Assembly (NCBI GenBank): GCA_021295815.1
Contig: JAGWBQ010000001.1
Location: 25,165-89,164 of the forward strand
Direction of reading: 5' to 3'
DNA: 64,000 nucleotides
Origin: Gemmatimonadota bacterium
GTDB lineage: Bacteria > Gemmatimonadota > Gemmatimonadetes > Longimicrobiales > Gaopeijiaceae
Shown here: in pieces, positions 17,330 through 24,750 of the stretch
Layout of the letters: each line of letters opens with the position of its first letter
How positions within the stretch are numbered: the first letter of the stretch is position 1
The notes under the pieces: generated by a model
The model's input: the letters and a program-made list of their open reading frames with translations, nothing else
Told to the model about the DNA's origin: nothing
The model's database searches: none
Translations under genes and position numbers: made by a program

Positions 17330-19017
17330 CGCGGAGTGAGATTGGCCACCGGAACGATCATCTCCTCGGGGCTGATGCCGCCGTGCAGGAAGGAGTTGAG
17401 GTACCGGGCCTGGTACTCGCGCAATTTGGTCGGATAGACGAAGAAGTAGCCCTCGCGGGCCAGCAGATAGGTCATGCCCATTCTCGCCGGAGGCATGCGC
17501 AGATCGCGGGAGTCCTGGGTTGAGTAGGCCGTAGAGCCGACCTCGGCGCGCAGATCCTGACCGAACTTGTAGCGAAGCGACGGCGTGGCGTCCCGCCGGG
17601 CCACGACCGTGCTCGGGTGCTGGCAGAGGATGGAGCCGTGATCGGTGGTGAGCACGACGCGGACCCCGGACCTGGCCGCCTCCCTCAGAACTCGGAAGGC
17701 GACCGAGCGCTCGAACCACGCTCTGGTAAGCGAGCGCAGGGCGGCCTCGTCTCGAACGACCTCCATCAGAATGGGGGACTCCGAGCGCCCGTGCGTCATC
17801 AGATCCACGAAGTTGAAGACGAGGGCGATCACAGATCCCGCCCTGCCCAGGGCGGAGACGACCCGCGACCTCACCTGATCCCCACGCCGGTCGGTGAACA
17901 CCTTCTCGTAATGGACGCTGACGTCCCGTCCCGTCAGTCTTCTGAGTTGCTTTCTGAGCAGATCGTCCTCGAAGGCGTTCATGGAGCCCTCCTTGTCGCG
18001 ACCGCCCCACCAGTCCGGGTATCTGCGCGCGATCTCGTCCGGGAACATGCCCGAGAAGAGGGCGTTGCGGGCGAAAGGAGTGGCGGTAGGGAGGATGGCG
18101 AAGTGGTGAGACTCCTCGATTTCGAAGTGCTCGGCGAGGAGCGGCGCCATGACCCGCCACTGGTCGAGACGCATGCAGTCGAGAACCACGAAGCAGACAG
18201 GTGCGTCGCCCACTCGCGGGGCCAGGTGCTTGCGCACCACGTCCACGGAAAGAAGGGGGCGTTCGGACGGCCGCCTCCGTCTGGATTTCCTTTTCCGTCC
18301 CCGGCCGCTTCCACCCGGTCGGTTCCAACTCGGCACGTCGTACCCGGTCGGGACCTGACCGCCGGCGTCGTCGCCGTTCGCATCCGCGGCCAGCCAGGCC
18401 GGGTAGTTGCGCACCACCCAGCCTCCGAAGTCGCGGCGCAGATCCGCCATCAGCGACGAGACGGTGTCCAGGAGGCCGGTCTCGCCAGCTTCGGAAAGGC
18501 TGACGTGCCAGTCGGTCAGTTCCGAGTAGACCGCGGCATAGTCGTCCGCTTCGCCGGCGTCCTTGAGGTCGATCGAGAGCCTGCCGAAACGCGCGGCGAA
18601 GTCCTGGGCCAGACTCTGCTGGCGGATGCTCGGCCCTTCCAGAACGCGCGTCACCGCCGAAAGAAGCTGGAGCGGCGAAACCGGCTTGACGAGGTAGTCC
18701 TCCACGCTCCGGCCTATCGCTCCGGTCATGGTGGCGTCGTCCTGAGACTTCGTCAGCATAACCACGCGCTGCTGCGGCATCTCGCGCCTGAGGACCTCGA
18801 GTAGCTCGAGCCCGGTTCTGCCCGGCATCTGCTCGTCGAGGAGCGCCAGGTCGTAGGTCCGCTCGGCCAGGAGTTCCAGAGCGTCGTCGCCGTTGGACAC
18901 GCCGTCCACCGCATAACCGCGGTCGCGGAGGAACAGCAGGTGGGGACGAAGGAGTTCGACTTCGTCGTCGACCCAGAGGATGCGTCGTTGGAGCCGGGGC
19001 GAGGCGGTGGCGGACAT
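17326..19017 (-). CDS. PorX-like bifunctional response regulator / PglZ phosphatase-fold protein
   Basis: 563 residues. Residues 1-125 are a CheY-like receiver: acidic pocket Asp17/Asp18 (WVDDE), phospho-acceptor Asp61 (LLDEQMPG), Thr89 and Lys111 (LVKPVSP). No DNA-binding domain follows. After a helical region and a very basic linker (RKRKSRRRRPSERP, about 241-254) comes a PglZ/alkaline-phosphatase-fold domain: CFVVLDCMRLDQW (metal Asp280), LPTATPFARNALFSG (nucleophile Thr311 or Thr313), FVDLMTHG and TTDHGSIL. PorX of Porphyromonas controls type IX secretion and has phosphodiesterase activity on cyclic oligonucleotides. No por genes or cognate kinase are seen here; instead it heads an envelope-lipid gene set. 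Confidence 0.9.
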   Translation of the reverse strand: MSATASPRLQRRILWVDDEVELLRPHLLFLRDRGYAVDGVSNGDDALELLAERTYDLALLDEQMPGRTGLELLEVLRREMPQQRVVMLTKSQDDATMTGAIGRSVEDYLVKPVSPLQLLSAVTRVLEGPSIRQQSLAQDFAARFGRLSIDLKDAGEADDYAAVYSELTDWHVSLSEAGETGLLDTVSSLMADLRRDFGGWVVRNYPAWLAADANGDDAGGQVPTGYDVPSWNRPGGSGRGRKRKSRRRRPSERPLLSVDVVRKHLAPRVGDAPVCFVVLDCMRLDQWRVMAPLLAEHFEIEESHHFAILPTATPFARNALFSGMFPDEIARRYPDWWGGRDKEGSMNAFEDDLLRKQLRRLTGRDVSVHYEKVFTDRRGDQVRSRVVSALGRAGSVIALVFNFVDLMTHGRSESPILMEVVRDEAALRSLTRAWFERSVAFRVLREAARSGVRVVLTTDHGSILCQHPSTVVARRDATPSLRYKFGQDLRAEVGSTAYSTQDSRDLRMPPARMGMTYLLAREGYFFVYPTKLREYQARYLNSFLHGGISPEEMIVPVANLTPR

Positions 19018-19108
19018 GCGGGTGGTTACCCCGTTTGCCGGCGCCGGGTTACGGGTCGCGGATCAGGCGCGTCTCGACGGTCCGGGGATGCGGGCCACCG
19101 GACAACGG

Positions 19109-20323
19109 TCAGCCGGCGGGCGTCATTCTCGTTCGAACCACATGGTGCACGTCGAACTCGTCCGTCACGACGAACCAGACGACGTCGCCCTTGACGACCA
19201 GTCCGATTTCGGCCGACGGAGCGATGCCGGGGGCGAGCGCGGCGGTCCCCTGGTGGTCGCCCTGCTCCGAATACACGTCGTAAAGGACACTGCCGTCCGT
19301 CGAAGGGGTGCGAACCCACAAGTTCCCCTCGGGCGACTCGAAGATGCTCTCGACGGCGGGCTTGACCGTGGGAATCCGCGACCAGTCCCACTGGCGACTC
19401 ACGCCCCGGTCCGCAAGCATTTGCCGAAAATCTCCGATCACCGAATCGCGCTCGGCTTCGGGCACCCGGACGGCGGGACGGCGGGTCTCGATCACGAGGG
19501 TCGTATCCCCGCCCGGCTCCACCCGGACGATGCGGTACTGGGGATCGCCGGCGCGAGCGGACCACACCGCGCCTCGCGAATCGATGAAGCTGGGGCCGTA
19601 TGCCCGGTAAGGGATCGCTCGGTACATGAAGGAGCCGTCGTCGAATTCCTGGTAGAACGCATCGGGCGGATCCTCGGGATCGTAGTCCTCTTCGTCCGGA
19701 TGATCGGCGAACAGCGGCAACGAGTCCGCCAACGTCATGGTCAGATCGTACACGCGAACCCAGGCCCGGTCCTGGTCCGGCCGGTGGATGCGACCTCCGC
19801 CCACCATCCGCCCGTTCCAGGCCCAGCCGCTGTACAAGGTGGCGAAATGGAACGCCTCGATGAAGCCATCCTCCGGATCGAAGACCGACATGCGGGCGCC
19901 CCGCGGATCCGGGACCCAGAGACGTCCGAGCGAGTCGAGCATGAGGCCGTTCGGATTAACGAATTCGCCAGGCCCCTGCCCCCTGCGGCCATGGGTCGCG
20001 ACGTGGCCACCGTCGGGGTCGAAGACTCGCACTTCCCGATATTCCGAATCGAGGACGGCGAAGCCTCCTCCGTCAAAGGCCACGAGCCCTTTCAGGAAAG
20101 CGAAAGCGTCCGGTCCGGCGCCTTCGAGAGAGCCGACGCGGAGCTCCTCGGTCAGATCCCAGGTCGGGGAGATGTTCGCCGGAGGGAAATGCGTCACGTG
20201 GACCGTTCCGGATGCCGCCGTGTCGTGCCGGGTGATCCAGTCGCTCCGCGGATCCGGGTCGCCGCAACCGACCAGCGCCACCGTTGCCGCGACGAACAGG
20301 GTCACCCTTGGTTCCAAGTTCAT
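19109..20323 (-). CDS. 6-bladed beta-propeller lipoprotein (second copy)
   Basis: 404 residues with a lipoprotein signal (MNLEPRVTLFVAATVALVGC, Cys20) and propeller signatures GFAVLDSEYREVRVFDPDG, THGRRGQGPGEFVNPNG and GRLWVPDP. It is paralogous to the protein at 5090-6310 (same GxGPGEF loop) but clearly diverged. It lies 91 nt upstream of the PorX-like gene on the same strand, so it could be the first gene of that operon or a separate unit. No enzyme motif is seen; a ligand-binding or sensory surface role is speculation. Confidence 0.85.
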   Translation of the reverse strand: MNLEPRVTLFVAATVALVGCGDPDPRSDWITRHDTAASGTVHVTHFPPANISPTWDLTEELRVGSLEGAGPDAFAFLKGLVAFDGGGFAVLDSEYREVRVFDPDGGHVATHGRRGQGPGEFVNPNGLMLDSLGRLWVPDPRGARMSVFDPEDGFIEAFHFATLYSGWAWNGRMVGGGRIHRPDQDRAWVRVYDLTMTLADSLPLFADHPDEEDYDPEDPPDAFYQEFDDGSFMYRAIPYRAYGPSFIDSRGAVWSARAGDPQYRIVRVEPGGDTTLVIETRRPAVRVPEAERDSVIGDFRQMLADRGVSRQWDWSRIPTVKPAVESIFESPEGNLWVRTPSTDGSVLYDVYSEQGDHQGTAALAPGIAPSAEIGLVVKGDVVWFVVTDEFDVHHVVRTRMTPAG

Positions 20324-20652
20324 GGTACACCTCTTACGAAAGTGGATACGTGTCGCCCCCGGACCGGAAGGGCTCCGAGGGGACTCCGGGCACCAGTGGT
20401 TCCTACAAGACCAACGTATACGCCAGGGGAGCGAGGAGCAAAGGGCTCGGCGGTCGGACTCTGCGGACGTGGATCGACTGTCGGCGGCGCGGTCACGATA
20501 CCGATCAACTGCCAGGGCCTCTGTCGAGACCCGGCCGGCTTCCGGCGCGGGCTGTGCCGGGCACTCGGCTCGTTCTGAGGAAATTCACCTTTAGCGGTCG
20601 AGGTTGACTTCGCCGCTTCGAGACGCTCTCTTGACAAGGCAATGCATCCAAG
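20324..20652. other. Intergenic region between divergent genes
   Basis: These 329 bases separate the minus-strand propeller lipoprotein gene from the plus-strand DUF488 remnant and hydrolase. Both must be driven from here, but I see no convincing -35/-10 pair. A GTGT/ATAC-containing stretch around 20325-20350 precedes the lipoprotein gene. No RNA gene or protein-like frame stands out; the open frames are arginine/proline-rich shadows. Confidence 0.3.
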
Positions 20653-20704
20653 ATGGTCCCGGAAGACGTGACAGCGGAAGGGACGCCGCACCAACATGGG
20701 AGTC

Positions 20705-21042
20705 CGTTTTTGCCCTTCAGCCGCTTCAACCCACAGTTCAATCGCGAGGCCCTTTCCGGAGCTATCAGCGCGGAGGGTTTCCGGTATGTCTTCCCAAGTG
20801 GCGAGCTGGGAGGACGGCCCACCGACCTCGCCCGCGGTCGGGTTTGCTACGAGCGTGCCAAGAGAACGGAATCGTTCAGGCGAGGACTGATCCGTGTCGT
20901 CGATGGAGCCAGGAAGCACCGTATCGCCCTCATGTGCACGGAAAAGGAACCGCTCGACTGCCATCGCTCGCTCAAGGTCGCCGCTCAGGCTGCGGAGGAA
21001 GACCCCGGGTGGATCGGTGCACTGCGCCTCGACCCACTATGA
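20705..21042 (+). pseudogene. DUF488 protein lacking its N-terminus
   Basis: This frame reads PFSRFNPQFNREALSGAI, FVFPSGELGGRPTDLARGRV-like sequence (YVFPSGELGGRPTDLA) and IALMCTEKEPLDCHRS. These are the three diagnostic blocks of DUF488 (SRFNPQFN, LGGRP, ALMCxEkxPxxCHR). The normal beginning (TIGHS and a DVRS block) is missing in all frames I checked; the sequence before SRFN is unrelated. An ATG at 20653 would give a 129-residue product, so a shortened protein is still possible. The stop TGA overlaps the ATG of the metallo-hydrolase gene (ATGA, 21039-21042), so reading through the remnant may still help translate that gene. Confidence 0.7.
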
Positions 21043-22070
21043 AGAGACGAGATTTCCTAGCCGCTTCGTTGCTGGCGCCCCTCGCCACGGGCGGTCCGGC
21101 AACATCCGGAACTGCTGAGCACGACACCCCCCTCGTCGGACCTCCTTTCTCAAACCGCTCGCGCGCGCAGTCGGACCCCTACGCCCTCGTGCTGGGCACG
21201 GCGCAGGACGCCGGCGTGCCGCAGGTCGGCTGCTACACCGAACGATGCGAGCGCGGACGCGAGGCCCACCTCCGGGGCGAAGGCCGCTACGTAGCTTCGC
21301 TGGCGCTGGTCGAACCCGAGCGGGAGAGCTTCTACCTCGTCGACGCCACGCCCGACATTACCCGACAGACGGATCTCATTGTCGAACCCTCCTTCCGAGC
21401 CCGGGCCGCCGTGCGGAGACCATTCGACGGCATCTTCCTCACCCACGCCCACATCGGCCACTACCTGGGGCTGGCTCATCTCGGGAATGAAGGCATGGGC
21501 GTCAGCGAGGTTCCGGTCTACTGCACCGCCTCGATGGCCCGCTTTCTCGACACGAACGAGCCCTGGAGCCACATGATCGGGCAGGGCCGGATCGTCCCGA
21601 CCGCTCTCGACACCGAAGTCTGGCATCGGATCGACGACTGGCTCGAGGTGAAGCTCTGGCAGGTTCCCCACCGCGACGAATTTTCCGACACCGCCGCCTT
21701 CCTCTTTCGCGGCCCGTCGGCCACCCTGCTCTACCTGCCGGACATTGACTCCTGGACGGCGTGGAGCTCCTGGGACGGCGTCAGGCGCGACGTGGCGGAA
21801 GCGGTGACCGAGGCGGACGTGGCGCTTCTCGACGCCTCGTTCTGGTCCGCCGACGAACTTCCAGGACGCGCGGTCGAGGATATCCCGCATCCGCTCGTGC
21901 TCGACTCCATGGACCGGCTCCAGGCGGTGGTGGATTCCGGTGCGGCGCAGGTCGTCTTCACCCACCTCAACAACTCCAACCCGGCCCTCGACGAAGACGG
22001 TCCCGAGCAGGCCGAGATCGTGCGGCGAGGGTTCGCAACGGCCCGCGAAGGCGACCGCTTCCCGCTCTAG
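21039..22070 (+). CDS. Exported MBL-fold metallo-hydrolase (PqqB-like)
   Basis: 343 residues. The N-terminus MKRRDFLAASLLAPLATG is a twin-arginine-type signal. The metallo-beta-lactamase fold is shown by FLTHAHIGHYLGLAH (His136, His138, His141; the usual HxHxDH Asp is replaced by Gly), VPHRDEFSDTAAF and LLYLPDID. VLGTAQDAGVPQVGC at the start is shared with PqqB-type proteins, but no other pqq gene is nearby, so PQQ synthesis is not implied. The start overlaps the stop of the DUF488 remnant. It probably hydrolyses a small ester or lactone in the periplasm; substrate unknown. Confidence 0.87.
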   Translation: MKRRDFLAASLLAPLATGGPATSGTAEHDTPLVGPPFSNRSRAQSDPYALVLGTAQDAGVPQVGCYTERCERGREAHLRGEGRYVASLALVEPERESFYLVDATPDITRQTDLIVEPSFRARAAVRRPFDGIFLTHAHIGHYLGLAHLGNEGMGVSEVPVYCTASMARFLDTNEPWSHMIGQGRIVPTALDTEVWHRIDDWLEVKLWQVPHRDEFSDTAAFLFRGPSATLLYLPDIDSWTAWSSWDGVRRDVAEAVTEADVALLDASFWSADELPGRAVEDIPHPLVLDSMDRLQAVVDSGAAQVVFTHLNNSNPALDEDGPEQAEIVRRGFATAREGDRFPL

Positions 22071-22132
22071 CCGCCGCAGGCCCGCCGAAGTCCGACCGTT
22101 CGCGGCTCCTCGAACCCGATTGGGCGATCGGA

Positions 22133-24001
22133 TTACGAAATCGGCGCCACCGCCCGTGCGTAGGCTTCCCGACCGCCCACCACGGGCAGTGTGAGCGACG
22201 TGTTCCCCAGATCGACGCTGAGCCGGGTCCCGGGGGACGGGTGCAGGGTGAAATCCCGGTCGCTCGAGAAGATCATGAGGCCGATGCGCTGGCCTGCGGG
22301 GATCACCTGGTCGTCGGGTTGCAGGTCGAACTCGAGATCCACGAACTCGCCCGGAACGAGCGGCTCGCCGGTCCTGATCGACTCCGCGTTCTGCGGATCG
22401 GCCCAGCCCCGAGTGATAATCCTGTCGTTGATCGAGCCCTCCGCGTTCCAGGGCAGCGAGACGAGCCAGACCGAAAGGTTGGCCGCCGGGCGGTCGGCCG
22501 CGACCCTGACGCGCACCCTAGCGACGCCGGAGAGGTGCAGGTCGCGATTCAGCTCGGGGCCGGAGTAGAGGAGACGCTCTTCGGCCGCCTCCGCAGAGGC
22601 CAGATCGGCGCCGGAAAGCGAGACGTCGTCGATCAGCGACTCCGGCTCCCTGTCAGGTGCGGGAGCTAGCGCCAGCGATCCGACTCCGTTGCCCGGTCCG
22701 ACCGGATGGAGCGCGACCCCCTCCGACTCGGGATGAGGATAGTCTTCGTAAGGCGTCGGGCTCAGGCGATCGTCACCCTCGCGGGTGATCCAGGCTCCGG
22801 GGTCGTTCTCCACCCCGTTCTCGACATCGTGGAGGTAACGGGTGAACCAGCGGTTCATGAGCTCCAGCGGAGGAGGCCCGCCGTGTCCGCCCTGATGGTA
22901 ATAGACCTGAACGGGAACATCGCGCTCCTTGAGCGCCTGCGAGATGCGGAAGCTGTGCTCGGGCATGACGTTCCAGTCGTTGAAAGCGTGCGCCATGAGA
23001 GTGGCGGCTTCGATGCCGTCCACCTGGGTCAGATAGTCGCGCCCCTCCCAGAAGTCGTTGTAGTCCCCGGTGGTGCGATCCAGCCGGACCCTCATGAGCT
23101 CGTCGCGCACGGTGCGGTTGCAGTATTCGCGTCGGTGTTCGGGTCCGCTGTTGATGAAATCGTAGAGCACGTCGATGTCCTCGCCCGGGTAGCCTCCCGG
23201 CGAGCGGACCAGGCCGTTGGAGCGGTAGTAGTGGTAGTAGGAAGTGTTGGGGGCGATGGGTATGATGGCTTCGAGGCCCTCGACCCCGGTCGTCGCGGCG
23301 GCGATGGGAAGAGTGCCGTTGTAGGATGTCCCGATCATGCCGACCTTTCCCGTGGCCCATTCGGCGCGGACTTCTTCGCCCCCGATCGGTGCGCTGAAAC
23401 CCTGGGCGCGTCCGTTCAGCCAGTCGATCACCGCCTTGGGAGCTAGCGACTCGTTGACGCCCCCCACGGTAGGACATCCCTGCGACTGGCCCGTCCCCGG
23501 CGACTGGGAGTGAACCACCGCGAAGCCTCTCGGCACCCAGGTCCGGACGTGCGAGTTGGAGATGATCGGCTGTTCCACCCGGTGCGGTATCGGAGGCATC
23601 GGCGGACGTCGGGGCGGCGGTGCGCCCACCTCGTGCTCCAGGTCCCAGAAGTACTCGAAGTCGATGCCGGCGGTGCCGGAGTAGTAGGGGCTGGTCTCGT
23701 AGACGACCGGCACGCGCAGGCCTTTCTCGGTCTGCCCGGGCCGGGTCACCGCAACGTGCATCCGGTCGGGACTTCCGTCGCCGTCGGAATCGAACTCGGT
23801 CTCCACCCAGAGGTGCTCCCTTATCCAGGATTCCGGGTCGGTGAACTCGGGCACGGTCTGGGCCTGGCCGTCGCGGAACACCGGCCCGCCCTGCCCTGCA
23901 GAGAGCTGCGGGTGAAGCCCGATCGCGGCCGGCAATGCGAGAAGAATCAGAAGACGGAGGGTCGGCGGGGCGACCCCGACCGAACGAGGGCAAGGTATCA
24001 T
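22133..24001 (-). CDS. X-Pro dipeptidyl-peptidase-type serine hydrolase (S15/CocE family)
   Basis: 622 residues with a signal peptide (PTLRLLILLALPAAIGLHP). The S15 alpha/beta hydrolase domain shows the nucleophile elbow GMIGTSYNG (Ser226), a catalytic-Asp region AHAFNDWNV and the His in YYHQGGHGGPP; the C-terminal jelly-roll domain (LSGVARVRVRVAADRPAANL ... VDLEFDLQPDDQVIPAGQRI) is complete. SYYHYYRSNG is typical of PepX-like members. It should cut X-Pro dipeptides or acyl esters outside the cytoplasm. The ATG at 24001 overlaps the TGA of the TonB-like gene (ATGA), so the two are coupled; longer starts run into that gene. Confidence 0.88.
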   Translation of the reverse strand: MIPCPRSVGVAPPTLRLLILLALPAAIGLHPQLSAGQGGPVFRDGQAQTVPEFTDPESWIREHLWVETEFDSDGDGSPDRMHVAVTRPGQTEKGLRVPVVYETSPYYSGTAGIDFEYFWDLEHEVGAPPPRRPPMPPIPHRVEQPIISNSHVRTWVPRGFAVVHSQSPGTGQSQGCPTVGGVNESLAPKAVIDWLNGRAQGFSAPIGGEEVRAEWATGKVGMIGTSYNGTLPIAAATTGVEGLEAIIPIAPNTSYYHYYRSNGLVRSPGGYPGEDIDVLYDFINSGPEHRREYCNRTVRDELMRVRLDRTTGDYNDFWEGRDYLTQVDGIEAATLMAHAFNDWNVMPEHSFRISQALKERDVPVQVYYHQGGHGGPPPLELMNRWFTRYLHDVENGVENDPGAWITREGDDRLSPTPYEDYPHPESEGVALHPVGPGNGVGSLALAPAPDREPESLIDDVSLSGADLASAEAAEERLLYSGPELNRDLHLSGVARVRVRVAADRPAANLSVWLVSLPWNAEGSINDRIITRGWADPQNAESIRTGEPLVPGEFVDLEFDLQPDDQVIPAGQRIGLMIFSSDRDFTLHPSPGTRLSVDLGNTSLTLPVVGGREAYARAVAPIS

Positions 24002-24714
24002 GAGTGTTCCTGGGGATGGCCCACGGAGACGGAGTAGACGAACCAGGTGGCTATCGCGACGCCGTTTCTCATCGCGGGATGAAATGCCCAATCGGCCGCC
24101 TCCTCGATGACCCTGCGGTTGAAGTCGCGGTCGTCCGTGGGAGGGTTCAGGCGCGTCGAGTCGGCGACCACCTTCCCTTCGTCGTCGACCCAGACGAGCA
24201 CCTCGATCTTGAAGTGGCCGCCGTCGAAATGCGGCAGCAGAAACGCCTGGTAGGGCCGCGGACCGGTGAAGCCGTTGTCGCCCTCCAAGGCATCGCCGCC
24301 GGCCCCTTGGCCTTCGCCGTCTTCGAGACCCGGCCCTTCCGAGCCTCCGTCGCCGTCACCCGGATCGGGCGGGGGCTCGAGCGGCGTGTCCTCGACGAGA
24401 TCGACCGGATCGAACTGCTCTTCCAGCGTCACGACGGGCTTGGCGACCGCTGGAACCGCAGGCGGCGGGACGCTCAGGGTCATCGCCTGCATGGAGCCCT
24501 TGGCGGCTCGGAAGTCGCCGCGTTGAGGACCGGCCGCCACGCCCGGCGACAGATCGAGCGGCACGCGACCCAGACTCCAGAAGAAGAGCAGGTGCAAGAG
24601 AACCGACACCAGCAAGGCGATCCGCCCTCTGTTGCGTTCGGCCCGCTGTCTCTCGCTTCGCCGACTTCCGTTGCTGCGATCGCTTACCACGGCTCTCCTT
24701 GACCAGATCTTCAA
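23998..24714 (-). CDS. TonB-like energy transducer
   Basis: 238 residues: a short basic cytoplasmic tail (RRSERQRAERNRGR), one membrane helix (IALLVSVLLHLLFFWSLG), a proline/acid/glycine-rich spacer (PLEPPPDPGDGDG) and a C-terminal domain with FKIEVLVWVDDEGKVVADST and EEAADWAFHPA, like the beta-alpha-beta TonB C-domain. TonB proteins pass proton-motive energy from ExbB/ExbD to outer-membrane receptors; neither is in the window. Coupled to the S15 peptidase gene, it may serve peptide uptake, but that is inference. Confidence 0.8.
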   Translation of the reverse strand: MKIWSRRAVVSDRSNGSRRSERQRAERNRGRIALLVSVLLHLLFFWSLGRVPLDLSPGVAAGPQRGDFRAAKGSMQAMTLSVPPPAVPAVAKPVVTLEEQFDPVDLVEDTPLEPPPDPGDGDGGSEGPGLEDGEGQGAGGDALEGDNGFTGPRPYQAFLLPHFDGGHFKIEVLVWVDDEGKVVADSTRLNPPTDDRDFNRRVIEEAADWAFHPAMRNGVAIATWFVYSVSVGHPQEHS

Positions 24715-24750
24715 CCCGTAAGTCCGTTATTACGCCGAAGGGCGTCGAGA

